Shown: positions 51,807 through 62,400 of the stretch, one piece after another
Numbering within the stretch: the stretch's first letter is position 1
Layout of the letters: every line of letters begins with the position of its first letter
DNA from: Blautia argi
GTDB lineage: Bacteria; Bacillota; Clostridia; Lachnospirales; Lachnospiraceae
DNA: 64,000 nucleotides
Reading direction: 5' to 3'
NCBI RefSeq assembly: GCF_003287895.1
Contig: NZ_CP030280.1
Coordinates: 813,501-877,500, forward strand
Position numbers and translations under genes: made by a program
Notes under the pieces: generated by a model
What the model was told of the DNA's origin: nothing
What the model saw: only the letters and a program-made list of their open reading frames with translations
The model's database searches: none

Positions 51807-53160
51807 TCCGTTAGGTACAGAACCTATAGGCACGTTGCTTACCAGATTTGCGGTTCCCAGTATTATTGCCATGCTGGTAAGTTCGCTTTATAACATTGTA
51901 GACCAGTTTTTTATAGGCAGAAGTGTGGGAATGCTGGGAAATGCAGCTACCAATGTGGCGTTTCCTCTGAGTATTACCTGTACTGCGCTCTCACTTTTGT
52001 GCGGAATCGGAGGCGCTGCAAACTTTAACCTTTCTATGGGAAAGAATCAGAAGGAAAAAGCAGTTAAATTTGCCGGAGGGGCGATTGGAATGATGCTGAC
52101 CCTGGGAATTTTGCTTTGCATTCTTGCCCAGATTTTTTTAAATCCTATGATGCTGGCGTTTGGGGCTACAGACCAGGTATTGGAATATGCCTTAACGTAC
52201 ACAGGAATCACCTCTCTGGGATTTCCGTTTTTGATTGTGACCACCGGAGGCAGTAATCTGATTCGTGCAGACGGCAGTCCGAAGTTTTCCATGATCTGTA
52301 CGTTGACAGGGGCTGTTATTAACACGATTTTAGATCCTCTGTTTATCTTTGGACTGGACATGGGAATTGCAGGTGCAGCTTGGGCAACTATTATCGGACA
52401 GGTTGTGTCAGGAATTATGGTTTTAACATATCTTTCCCGGTTTAAGACGGTTCACATTCCTTTGAAGACTTTGATTCCGTCTAAAGCAGCTTGGTTTCCC
52501 ATTATTTCCCTTGGAGTTGCGCCTTTTTGTAACCAGCTTGCTATGATGATTGTACAGATTGTTATGAATAATACTCTGACTTATTACGGGGGACAGTCTT
52601 CCTATGGAAGCGACATACCTCTCGCCTGTGCAGGGATTATCTCCAAGGTGGGAATGATTTTCTTTGCTATTGTTATCGGAATTTCCCAGGGAATCCAGCC
52701 AATTATCAGCTTTAATTACGGGGCAGGAAAGTATGACCGTGTAAAAGCAGCCTATAAAAAGGCAGTGACAGCAGCAATTGGAATTTCCGTAGTGGCGTTT
52801 CTGCTGTTTCAGTTGGCGCCAAGGCAGATTATCGGAATCTTTGGCTCAGGAAGCGAGGAATATTTTCTGTTTGCGGAAAAGTTCTTTCGCATTTATATGT
52901 TTTTTACTTTTATCAATGGAATTCAGCCCATTACGGCAAATACTTTTACATCCATTGGAAAAGCCGGAAAAGGTGTCTTTTTATCCCTTACCAGACAGAT
53001 TATTTTTTTGTTGCCTTTGCTTTTGATCCTTCCTGTGTTTATGGGAATCGAGGGTGTTATGTTTGCAGCTCCGGTGGCAGACGGGATTGCTGCTGTGCTT
53101 TGCATTTTCTTTATTATAAGAGAATTTAAGCATATGGGATCGGAGAGAAAGGAAGTCTGA
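51787..53160 (+). CDS. MATE family multidrug efflux transporter
   Basis: A 457-residue twelve-helix MATE exporter (NorM/DinF-like) that starts with NPLGTEPIGTLLTRFAVPSIIAML and has NIVDQFFIGR in the first bundle and SQGIQPIISFNYGA in the second. The start at 51787 is chosen for GAGGAAAGGGG upstream; the upstream ATG at 51694 lies within marR. It is a distinct paralogue of the frameshifted MATE at 8.2 kb and is intact. It is followed by a strong terminator. The exported compounds are unknown. Confidence 0.9.
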   Translation: MEKNQNNPLGTEPIGTLLTRFAVPSIIAMLVSSLYNIVDQFFIGRSVGMLGNAATNVAFPLSITCTALSLLCGIGGAANFNLSMGKNQKEKAVKFAGGAIGMMLTLGILLCILAQIFLNPMMLAFGATDQVLEYALTYTGITSLGFPFLIVTTGGSNLIRADGSPKFSMICTLTGAVINTILDPLFIFGLDMGIAGAAWATIIGQVVSGIMVLTYLSRFKTVHIPLKTLIPSKAAWFPIISLGVAPFCNQLAMMIVQIVMNNTLTYYGGQSSYGSDIPLACAGIISKVGMIFFAIVIGISQGIQPIISFNYGAGKYDRVKAAYKKAVTAAIGISVVAFLLFQLAPRQIIGIFGSGSEEYFLFAEKFFRIYMFFTFINGIQPITANTFTSIGKAGKGVFLSLTRQIIFLLPLLLILPVFMGIEGVMFAAPVADGIAAVLCIFFIIREFKHMGSERKEV

Positions 53161-53192
53161 AAAAAGGCTGCTGTAGGAACAGCAGCCTTTTT
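53161..53192. terminator. Bidirectional terminator between MATE and uxuB
   Basis: A perfect 14-bp stem AAAAAGGCTGCTGT / ACAGCAGCCTTTTT with a 4-base loop lies between convergent genes. Confidence 0.92.
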
Positions 53193-53215
53193 GTATATTT
53201 TAAATTTTTGTCAGT

Positions 53216-54826
53216 TTATGCCATATATTTTTTCAATGTGGCTCTTACTGCGCCTTTTCCGGCAATTTCTTCTAAGAACATTTCTTCAATTCTTTCACCG
53301 ATTCCGGCTTCATATAAATCAATACCAAAAATATTTGCATTAGAGAGAATGGATTTTAACTGTCCCTTATAGGAAGCAGGATTTCCAACCTCAATGCCTT
53401 CCAGCGCTTTTGTCAGCTCGTCCAGCATTGGGTCAGCGGAACGCTCAAAAGTATTTCCTTCATCGTCCACACCTAAGAGGTATCTGCACCAGCCGGCAAT
53501 CGCCAGAGGAATGGCTGTTAATTTCTTTGCATCTCCATATTGTGCCACATAAGATTTAATGGTTTCTCCGTAACGGATACCAACCTTCTGTGAAGTATCG
53601 GTTGCAATACGCTGTGGAGTATCCGGCATAAATGGATTCGGGATTCTCACATTGATAACTTCGTCTACAAAGTCAGCAGGAGAGAGGATACCGGGGTCTG
53701 TAACAACCGGCATGCCTTCTACAGGACCGATTTCATGAACCAGTTTGTTTAACTGTTCGTCCTTCATTTCATCTGCAATGAGGGTATAGCCTAATACACA
53801 ACCGTATACAGCCAAAGCTGTGTGCAGAGGATTTAAGCAGGTCGTAACCTTCATACGCTCTACTTTGTTTACGGTATCGCGGTCTGTCAGGTAAACGCCA
53901 GCTTTTTCAAGGGCAGGTCTTCCGTTGGGGAACTTGTCCTCAATAACCAGATACTGTGGTCCTTCTGCGTTTACAAAAGGTGCGATATAAGTTCTTTTAG
54001 AAGTAATCACAGGTGCGATTTCTTCTACTCCTGCTTTTTCCAGATCTTCACATACAGAATCTGCCGGTCTTGGTGTGATTTTATCAATCATGGACCATGG
54101 GAAGGAAACCTGTTTTTCATCAGACAGATATTCCACGAAGGCTTTTTCTACAAAGCCCTTTGCAGCCCATTCCTTTGCCATGGTGAGAATGGAGTTCTGC
54201 AGTTTTTCACCATTGTGAGAGCAGTTGTCCATAGATACTACAGCAATAGGAGCTTTGTTTGTTTTGTAACGTTCATTTAACAGCGCACATACAACAGCCA
54301 TGGCAGAACCTGCCTTTTCAGGACCATTGTCAATGTCTGACTGAATAAATGGGAAGAAATTTCCGTCAGCGCCTTTTAACGCATAACCTTTTTCTGTAAT
54401 GGTAAAGGAAATCATTTGCAGTCCCGGATTTACAAAAATTTCTTTTAAGCGATTCCATTCTTCAGGAACATTGGACTGTGCTTTAATGGCCTCTGTAAGA
54501 GAGCCAAGAACTTTTTTATCTGTAGAACCGTCTGCTTTTAAAGTAACGGCAAGTACCAGATTATCGTATGGTTTGTAAATTTTGTCTACAACGTCAAAGT
54601 CAAAGGTTTCCACACAGGTGATTCCCTTGTCAGCCTCTCCTTTTGCAAGAAGTGTATCAGCCAGTCCGCCGATAAAGATACGGAAAATGTTTCCTGCGCC
54701 AAAGTGTACCCATGTAGGAGCTTTTCTTGTGTTTTCTGCAACTTTTTCCACATCATAGGAAGGAAGTGCAATCCCTGCTGCTTCCCATTCCTGTGTATTT
54801 TTCAGACCTTCTAAAGTTAATTTCAT
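53216..54826 (-). CDS. uxuB: Fructuronate reductase (mannonate oxidoreductase)
   Basis: A mannitol-dehydrogenase-family enzyme that interconverts fructuronate and mannonate with NAD(H) in hexuronate breakdown. The 536-residue protein has the N-terminal nucleotide-binding GAGNIFRIFIGGLADTLL, a long loop typical of this family, and the catalytic core CLNPLHTALAVYGCVLGY. Upstream is mannonate dehydratase (uxuA) on the same strand, 67 bases away, and a divergent AraC regulator. Together they convert fructuronate to 2-keto-3-deoxygluconate. The start at 54826 is preceded by GGAAGGGAAAATATT. Confidence 0.92.
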   Translation of the reverse strand: MKLTLEGLKNTQEWEAAGIALPSYDVEKVAENTRKAPTWVHFGAGNIFRIFIGGLADTLLAKGEADKGITCVETFDFDVVDKIYKPYDNLVLAVTLKADGSTDKKVLGSLTEAIKAQSNVPEEWNRLKEIFVNPGLQMISFTITEKGYALKGADGNFFPFIQSDIDNGPEKAGSAMAVVCALLNERYKTNKAPIAVVSMDNCSHNGEKLQNSILTMAKEWAAKGFVEKAFVEYLSDEKQVSFPWSMIDKITPRPADSVCEDLEKAGVEEIAPVITSKRTYIAPFVNAEGPQYLVIEDKFPNGRPALEKAGVYLTDRDTVNKVERMKVTTCLNPLHTALAVYGCVLGYTLIADEMKDEQLNKLVHEIGPVEGMPVVTDPGILSPADFVDEVINVRIPNPFMPDTPQRIATDTSQKVGIRYGETIKSYVAQYGDAKKLTAIPLAIAGWCRYLLGVDDEGNTFERSADPMLDELTKALEGIEVGNPASYKGQLKSILSNANIFGIDLYEAGIGERIEEMFLEEIAGKGAVRATLKKYMA

Positions 54827-54893
54827 AATATTTTCCCTTCCTCGCTTTTTGCGATCACAGAACTTTATAATGATTTTTTATCGGATTTTGGTC

Positions 54894-55964
54894 TTATTTG
54901 GACTCTTTGCAAGCCGCTTCCCATAAGCCGCACAGGTAAGCAGCTCCAAGAGCGCGGTCATATAAGCCGTAGCCCGGCATCGCTTTTTCGCCCCACATCA
55001 TACGTCCATGGTCAGGGCGGATTGGTCCGTCAAAGCCTGTGTCATGCAGCGCTTTCATGATTGCATACATATCAAAGGTTCCGTCAGAGCTTAAGTGAGC
55101 GCTTTCTTCAAAATCACGCATACCGTCGTTGAAACGCAGGTTTCTTACATGTGCAAAGTGGATTCTGCCTTTTAACATATGGATTGTGTCAATTAAGTCA
55201 TTGTTCAGGTTTGTTCCGTAGGATCCCATGCAGAAGGTTACGCCGTTGTGTTTGTTTGGAACCATTTCCATCATACGTTTTAATTTTGCCTGAGAGGAGA
55301 TAATACGAGGCAGTCCGAATACGCTCCAGGACGGATCGTCTGGGTGAATGGCCATGTTGATGTCGTATTTATCACATACCGGCATAATTGCTTCCAGGAA
55401 ATATTTCAGGTTGTCGAATAACTTGTCTTCATCAATATCTTTGTAAAGCTCAAATAATTCTTTTACTTTTTCCATACGTTCCGGTTCCCAGCCTGGCATT
55501 ACAGTGCCGTTCATGTTATCTTTGATAGAATCAAACATGTTGTCCGGATCCATTTTGTCTACTGTGTCCTGATTGTAAGCAAGAACTGTAGTACCGTCTT
55601 CTCTTACTCTGGCAAGCTCTGTTCTTGTCCAGTCAAATACAGGCATGAAGTTATAACAAACCATGTGGATATCTGCTTTTCCAAGATTTTCCAGTGTTTC
55701 GATATAAGCCGCAATGTCTTTATCTCTTTCCGGTGCACCTGTTTTAATTGCATCGCTTACGTTTACACTTTCAATACCTGCCAGGTGAAGCCCTGCGTCT
55801 TCTACTTCTTTCTTCATTGCCAGGATTTCGTCCAGTGTCCATACTTCTCCCGGTAATTTGTCATAAAGAGTAGTGATAATACCTTTTACATAGCAGCTCT
55901 GCTTAATCTGCTCCAGAGTTACTGTGTCGTGTTTTTTGCCGTACCAGCGCATAGTCATTTCCAT
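54894..55964 (-). CDS. uxuA: Mannonate dehydratase
   Basis: Removes water from D-mannonate to give 2-keto-3-deoxygluconate. The 356-residue TIM-barrel protein has family motifs AIHPDDPSWSVFGLPRI, VTFCMGSYG, and the C-terminal PDHGRMMWGE, with metal ligands His, Cys and Asp. It is the first gene of the minus-strand uxuA-uxuB operon. The start at 55964 has GCGAGGAAC upstream. Codon use is biased, suggesting strong expression. The kdgK/kdgA partner genes are not in this window. Confidence 0.95.
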   Translation of the reverse strand: MEMTMRWYGKKHDTVTLEQIKQSCYVKGIITTLYDKLPGEVWTLDEILAMKKEVEDAGLHLAGIESVNVSDAIKTGAPERDKDIAAYIETLENLGKADIHMVCYNFMPVFDWTRTELARVREDGTTVLAYNQDTVDKMDPDNMFDSIKDNMNGTVMPGWEPERMEKVKELFELYKDIDEDKLFDNLKYFLEAIMPVCDKYDINMAIHPDDPSWSVFGLPRIISSQAKLKRMMEMVPNKHNGVTFCMGSYGTNLNNDLIDTIHMLKGRIHFAHVRNLRFNDGMRDFEESAHLSSDGTFDMYAIMKALHDTGFDGPIRPDHGRMMWGEKAMPGYGLYDRALGAAYLCGLWEAACKESK

Positions 55965-56118
55965 AGTAGAGTTCCTCGCTTTCGCATGTATTTTTTATAG
56001 TTATTATTATAGATAATCTGAAAAAAAATTCCTATTGATAAGATTGTTGTATATATTGTAAAAGTTGCGGTTTTGTATTAAAATAAATACAGAGTACAGA
56101 AAAAGGAGTATTCATAGA

Positions 56119-57020
56119 ATGAAGAAAAACTATAAAACTGAGTTTTTGAAACGACAGTATATGCTGTCAAGGGATTATGAAATTTATTACTACAGTGACA
56201 GTCATCTGGGCAATGTGGACAGTCATATACATAAATATTATGAAATGTATTTTTTTTTTGGAAGGTAATGTGTCTATTCAGATTCGGGACAAACTATACA
56301 GACTGGAGCCGGGAGATGTGGTAATTCTCCCGCCGGGAATTCCCCACAAGGCTGTGATTCATGACCAGGATCAGCCCTACAGCCGTTTTGTGTTCTGGAT
56401 TAGCGTAGAATATTACCAGCGTCTGCGCCAGATGTCAGAGGATTACTATTATCTGGTGCAGTGTGCAGCAGAGAAAAAGCAGTACGTCTATCACAACAGT
56501 ACGGTGGAATTTTCCGGAATCCAATCTAAAATTTTTCATTTGATAGAGGAGCTGCATGCGCAGAGATATGGAAAAGAGGCCCGTATTTTTATTAATATCT
56601 GTGACCTGCTCCTGCATTTAAACCGCATGGCATATGAAAAAAAACAATCCGGGAAAAATAGAAGGGGATCAGAATCTTTATCGGAATATTCTGCAGTATA
56701 TTGACGATCATCTGGAGGAGGATTTATCCCTGGAATTTCTGGCAGGGGAATTTTATGTGAGTAAATATCATATTGCCCATATTTTTAAAGAAAATACCGG
56801 CATTTCCATTCACCAGTATATTATGAAAAAACGCCTTGCTGCCTGTCAGGACGCAATTTTGGGAAATATCAGCATCAGCCGGGCATATCTCATGTTTGGA
56901 TTTAAGGATTATTCCAGCTTTTATCGTGCGTTTAAAAAAGAGTTTGGGATTTCGCCAAAGGAGTATAAGGATTCAAAAATGCAGATAGGAATGAGAGAAG
57001 AGAAGCCTACCCATATATAG
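56119..57020 (+). pseudogene. AraC family regulator, two frameshifts
   Basis: Divergent from uxuA, so probably its regulator. The N-terminal cupin-like sensing domain begins at ATG 56119 (AAAAGGAG site). An extra T in the ten-T run at 56250-56259 and an extra A in the eight-A run at 56637-56644 break the frame. Corrected, the protein reads KYYEMYFFLEGNVSIQI and MAYEKNNPGKIEGD and runs about 300 residues to two HTH motifs (LSLEFLAGEFYVSKYHIAHIF and ISISRAYLMFGFKDYSSFYRAFK). Both lesions lie in long homopolymers. The inducer is probably a hexuronate or mannonate, from context. Confidence 0.85.
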
Positions 57021-57029
57021 ACAATATTT

Positions 57030-57061
57030 GTGCATCAGGAGTATGAATATTCCTGATGCAC
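57030..57061. terminator. Terminator between the AraC and ABC-F genes
   Basis: A perfect 11-bp stem GTGCATCAGGA / TCCTGATGCAC with a 10-base loop lies between convergent genes. A weak T tract (CCTTTTG) follows in the plus direction. Confidence 0.75.
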
Positions 57062-57086
57062 AGCCTTTTGAGTACAAGAAAGCCTT

Positions 57087-58720
57087 TTAGTTGTCTTCCT
57101 CTGTCATGGTATATACCTGACGTTTTCTTGCCATTTCATCGCTTGCCAGATATTCGTCATAAGTGGTAATCTTGTCAATTAACACACCATTTGGAAGGAT
57201 TTCCATAATACGGTTTGCGGTGGTCTGTACAATCTGATGGTCATGAGAGGCAAAGAGAATCACGCCCGGGAATTTCATCATACCGTTGTTTAAGGCAGTG
57301 ATGGATTCCATATCCAGATGGTTGGTAGGCTCGTCAAAAATCAGAATGTTTGCCCCGGAAATCATCATTTTGGACAGCAGACATCTTACTTTTTCACCAC
57401 CGGAAAGTACGCGGACCTTTTTCACCCCGTCTTCGCCAGGGAAGAGCATACGTCCGAGAAAACCGCGGACATAAGTAGCATCTTTGATTTCAGAATATCC
57501 GGTGAGCCAGTCTGCAATGGTTAAATCATTGTCAAATTCCTTTGTACTGTCTTTTGGGAAGTAAGCCTGTGTGGGTGGTTACACCCCATTTGTAGGTACC
57601 TTCGTCCGGTTCCATTTCACCCATTAAAATCTGGAAAAGTACAGTTTTTGCACGTTCATTTCCACCTACAAAAGCGACCTTATCCTCACGTCCCAGGGTA
57701 AAGGTCAGGTTGTCCAGGATTTTTACGCCGTCAATGGTTTTGGAGAGACCCTCTACCATAAGCACCTCGTTTCCGATTTCGCGGTTTGGACGGAAGTCGA
57801 TGTAAGGGTATTTACGGCTGGAAGGACGCATATCATCCAACTGGATTTTTTCCAACGCGCGTTTTCTGGAAGTTGCCTGCTTGGATTTGGAAGCATTGGC
57901 AGAGAAACGGGAAATAAATTCCTGGAGCTCTTTGATTTTTTCTTCTTTTTTGCGGTTGGCTTCTTTCATCTGTTTGATGAGGAGCTGGCTGGACTCATAC
58001 CAGAAGTCATAGTTTCCGGCATAGAGCTGGATTTTGCCGTAATCAATATCTGCGGTGTGGGTGCAGACCTTATTTAAGAAATAACGGTCATGGGATACCA
58101 CAATAACAGTGTTTTCAAAATTGATTAAGAATTCTTCCAGCCATTCAATGGCATCTAAATCCAGGTGGTTGGTAGGCTCGTCCAGAAGCAGGATATCCGG
58201 ATTTCCAAAAAGCGCCTGTGCAAGAAGCACCTTCACTTTTTCGCTTCCCTTTAAGTCTGCCATGAGAGCATAGTGTAAATCTGTGTCAATGCCCAGTCCG
58301 TTTAAGAGCATAGCGGCATCAGATTCTGCTTCCCAGCCGTTCATTTCTGCAAATTCCCCTTCCAGTTCGCTGGCACGGATACCGTCCTCATCTGTGAAAT
58401 CTTCTTTTGCGTAAATAGCTTCTTTTTCCTTCATAATGTCATAAAGGCGTTGATTTCCCATAATGACCGTATCCAGAACTGTGAATGCATTCGTATTTGA
58501 AGTGATCCTGCTGCAGGAAGGAAAGACGCTGTCCCGGTGTAATCGTGATATTTCCATTGGTAGTTTCCAACTGTCCGGAAAGGATTTTTAAGAATGTGGA
58601 TTTTCCGGCGCCGTTGGCACCAATCAGACCATAGCAGTTTCCTTCTGTAAATTTAATATTGACATCTTCAAACAGTGCTTTTTTACCGATTCGTAATGTA
58701 ACATTATTTGCTGCAATCAT
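57087..58720 (-). pseudogene. ABC-F family ATPase, two frameshifts
   Basis: ABC-F proteins have two ATPase domains and act on the ribosome in translation or antibiotic resistance, with no membrane part. From ATG 58720 the first domain has Walker A GANGAGKST and Walker B ILLLDEPTNHLD; the second has LSGGEKVRCLLSK and LIFDEPTNHLDME. An extra base at 58490-58491 breaks YDAFTVLDTVIMGN, and one at 57573-57575 breaks WGVTTTQAYFPKDS. Corrected, the protein is about 540 residues, of the EttA/YbiT-like kind. The linker arm between the domains is charged (KEEKIKELQEF). The second Walker A is unusual (GGNERAKT). Confidence 0.85.
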
Positions 58721-58821
58721 GTTTTATTCATACCTCGCTTAATCAAAAACAATTTTAATGCGTAATCTCTTTTATTTTACCGTAAAACCTGGATTTTGCA
58801 AGTGTTTCTTGCGAAAAATAC

Positions 58822-58856
58822 TTGATAAATACAGTACAGATAGTTATAATTATCAT
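58822..58856 (+). promoter_or_regulatory. Promoter and palindrome of the Rrf2 gene
   Basis: TTGATA (58822-58827) and TATAAT (58845-58850) are 17 bases apart. Over the -10 lies a near-palindrome GATAGTTATAATTATC (58840-58855), which could be an autoregulatory Rrf2 site. Confidence 0.7.
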
Positions 58857-58895
58857 TATATAGGAAGAATCAACGACAAAAGAAGGGAAAAGAGT

Positions 58896-59318
58896 ATGCT
58901 GATTACAAGAGAATGTGATTATGGTGTGAGAATTGTACGCGCCCTGGCAAAAGGCGAAAAAATGTGTGTCAACCAGGTTTGTGAACAGGAGGGGCTTACG
59001 CCTGCATTTGTATATAAAATACTGAAGAAGCTGGAAAAGAAGGATATTGTAAAATCCTTCCGGGGAAGCAATGGAGGTTATGCTTTAAAGCGTTCCATAG
59101 AAGAACTGACGCTTCTGGATATTTATCTGGCAGTGGAACCGGATTTTTATATGATTGAATGTATGAATCCCGGTAAGCCCTGTGTTCATAACCGGGAGGA
59201 CTGTGGCTGCAAAGTACATAAGGAACTGGAAAGAATCCAGAATGTTTTGCTGAAGGAATTATCTGCAAAATCTATTGGGGAAATTATGGCAGGGACGGTT
59301 TCCGAAGAAAAAGAATAA
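58896..59318 (+). CDS. Rrf2 family transcriptional regulator (Fe-S type)
   Basis: A 140-residue winged-helix protein like IscR/NsrR. HTH: CVNQVCEQEGLTPAFVYKILKKL (about residues 24-46). Four cysteines, C89, C96, C103 and C105, lie in the region that binds an Fe-S cluster in this family (three are usually used). The ATG at 58896 has GAAGGGAAAAG upstream; the earlier ATG at 58758 is unlikely since it would lie upstream of the promoter. It sits directly in front of nifJ and may sense oxidative or Fe-S state for the oxidoreductase. Confidence 0.88.
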   Translation: MLITRECDYGVRIVRALAKGEKMCVNQVCEQEGLTPAFVYKILKKLEKKDIVKSFRGSNGGYALKRSIEELTLLDIYLAVEPDFYMIECMNPGKPCVHNREDCGCKVHKELERIQNVLLKELSAKSIGEIMAGTVSEEKE

Positions 59319-59376
59319 AAAGTGACAAGGTGCATGTTTTTTTGGGAAAACATTTGATTTTCTTCTGTTTTACAAA

Positions 59377-59430
59377 TGGACATGCACTTGAAATCGTGCT
59401 ATAATTTTATATAGACTTCGTGAGCGAAGT
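59377..59430 (+). promoter_or_regulatory. Promoter and leader hairpin of nifJ
   Basis: TGGACA (59377-59382) and TATAAT (59400-59405) are 17 bases apart. The leader has a perfect 6-bp hairpin ACTTCG-TGAG-CGAAGT (59415-59430). A GGAGG site comes before the ATG at 59477. Confidence 0.75.
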
Positions 59431-59476
59431 GGAATATTGTTAAAATAACAACAATTTTCAAGGAGGAAAAAATCAA

Positions 59477-62400
59477 ATGGCTAGAAAGATGAAAACCATG
59501 GATGGTAACCATGCAGCAGCTCATGCTTCATATGCATATTCAGATGTTGCGGCTATCTATCCGATTACCCCTTCATCTGTAATGGCAGAAGCCACAGACG
59601 AATGGGCAACACAGGGAAGAAAGAACATTTTCGGACAGGAAGTACAGGTTACAGAAATGCAGTCTGAAGCTGGTGCTGCTGGTGCAGTTCACGGCTCTTT
59701 GGCAGCAGGTGCCCTGACTACTACATATACAGCATCTCAGGGTCTTCTGTTGATGATTCCAAACCTTTACAAAATCGCCGGTGAGCAGTTACCAGGCGTT
59801 ATCAACGTTTCTGCTCGTGCCCTGGCAAGCCATGCGCTGTCTATCTTCGGAGATCATTCTGACGTATATGCATGTCGTCAGACAGGCTGCGCTATGCTGT
59901 GTGAATCTTCTGTACAGGAAGTTATGGACTTAACACCAGTTGCTCATTGCTCTGCAATTAAAGGTAAAGTTCCATTCATCAACTTCTTCGATGGATTCCG
60001 TACATCTCATGAAATTCAGAAAATTGAAACATGGGATTATGAAGATTTAAAAGATATGGTAGATATGGATGCTGTTGATGAATTCCGTAAACATGCATTA
60101 AATCCAAATCACCCATGTCAGAGAGGTTCTGCTCAGAACCCGGATATCTTCTTCCAGGCAAGAGAAGCATGTAACCCATACTATGATGCATTACCAGCAT
60201 TAGTACAGGAATACATGGATAAAGTAAATGAGAAAATCGGCACAAACTACAAATTATTCAACTACTATGGTGCTGAAGATGCTGAACACGTTATCATTGC
60301 TATGGGTTCTGCATGTGAAACAATCGAAGAAACCATCGATTACTTAATGGCAGCAGGCAAAAAAGTTGGTCTTGTTACAGTTCGTCTTTACAGACCATTC
60401 TGCGCGGAAGCATTAGTAAACGCTATTCCTGAAACTGTAAAACAGATTTCTGTATTAGACAGAACAAAAGAACCGGGTGCTCTTGGCGAACCATTATACT
60501 TAGATGTTGTTGCTGCATTAAAAGGCACAAAATTCAACGATACACCAATCTTCAGCGGACGTTACGGATTAGGTTCTAAAGATACAACACCGGCTCAGAT
60601 CGTTGCTGTATACGAAAACACAACAAAAGAAAAATTCACAATCGGTATTGTTGATGATGTTACTAACTTATCTCTTGAAGTTGGCGCTCCTCTTGTTACA
60701 ACACCAGAAGGAACCATCAACTGCAAATTCTGGGGATTAGGTGCTGACGGTACTGTTGGTGCTAACAAAAACTCCATCAAGATTATCGGTGATAATACAG
60801 ATATGTATGCTCAGGCATATTTTGATTACGACTCCAAAAAATCCGGCGGTGTTACCATGTCTCACCTTCGTTTTGGTAAGAGCCCAATCAAATCCACATA
60901 CCTGATCAAACAGGCAAACTTTGTTGCTTGCCATAACCCATCTTATGTGAACAAATATAACATGGTTCAGGAATTAGTTGATGGCGGTACATTCTTATTG
61001 AACTGTCCATGGGATATGGAAGGTCTTGAAAAACACTTACCAGGACAGGTAAAAGCATTCATCGCTAACCATAACATCAAATTCTATGTAATTGATGGTA
61101 TTAAGATTGGTAAAGAAATCGGACTTGGCGGACGTATCAATACAGTTCTTCAGTCTGCATTCTTCAAGCTGGCTAACATCATTCCGGAAGAGCAGGCAAT
61201 CGAATTAATGAAAGCTGCTGCAAAAGCTACTTACGGAAGAAAAGGTGACGCTATTGTTCAGATGAACTATGACGCTATCGATGCAGGTGCAAAACAGGTT
61301 GTTGAAATTCAGGTTCCGGAAAGCTGGAAAGATTGTGCTGATGAAGGTTTATTCATGGCTCATGCTGAAGGCGGACGTGCAGATGTTGTTGATTTCGTAA
61401 ACAATATCCAGGCAAAAGTAAATGCTCAGGAAGGTAACACATTACCTGTATCTGCATTCAAAGATTATGTGGATGGTACTACACCATCAGGTTCTTCTGC
61501 ATTCGAAAAACGTGGTATCGCAGTAGATATCCCGGTATGGCAGCCGGAAAACTGTATCCAGTGTAACCGCTGTGCATATGTATGTCCTCACGCTGTAATC
61601 CGTCCGGTTGCTATGACAGATGCTGAAGTAGCAGCAGCTCCGGAAGGAATGAGAACATTACCTATGACAGGTATGGCTGATTACAAATTCGTTATGACTG
61701 TATCTGCTTACGACTGTACAGGATGTGGTTCCTGTGCAAATGTCTGCCCAGGTAAGAAGGGTGCAAAAGCTCTTGTTATGGCAAACATGGAAGAAAATGC
61801 AGGCGAACAGAAATTCTTCGATTATGGTGTAACATTGCCAGTGAAAGAAGATGTTATTGCTAAATTTAAAGAAAATACAGTAAAAGGTTCTCAGTTCAAA
61901 CAGCCATTACTTGAGTTCTCAGGAGCTTGTGCTGGTTGTGGTGAAACACCTTACGCTAAATTAATCACACAGTTATTTGGTGATAGAATGTACATTGCAA
62001 ACGCAACAGGATGTTCTTCTATCTGGGGTAACTCCTCACCATCTACACCATATACTGTAAATGCAAAAGGACAAGGTCCAGCTTGGTCTAACTCCTTATT
62101 TGAAGACAATGCTGAATTCGGATATGGTATGTTATTAGCACAGAAAGCTATCCGTGGCGGATTAAAAGAAAAAGTTGAATCCGTAATGGCTAGTGAAAAT
62201 GCTTCTGAAGAAGTAAAAGCAGCTTGCCAGGAATGGTTAGATACATTCAACAGCGGAATTACAAACGGTGCAGCTACAGATAAATTAGTTGCAGTATTAG
62301 AAGGATGCGACTGTGACGTATGCAAAGACATCGTTAAGAATAAAGACTTCTTAGCTAAGAAATCTCAGTGGATCTTCGGTGGTGACGGTTGGGCATACGA

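Noticed and set aside
56250-56259. T10 tract in the AraC gene as a phase-variation switch
   Set aside because: Similar one-base insertions occur in short runs in many unrelated housekeeping genes in the window, so a general error process explains it better than a dedicated switch.
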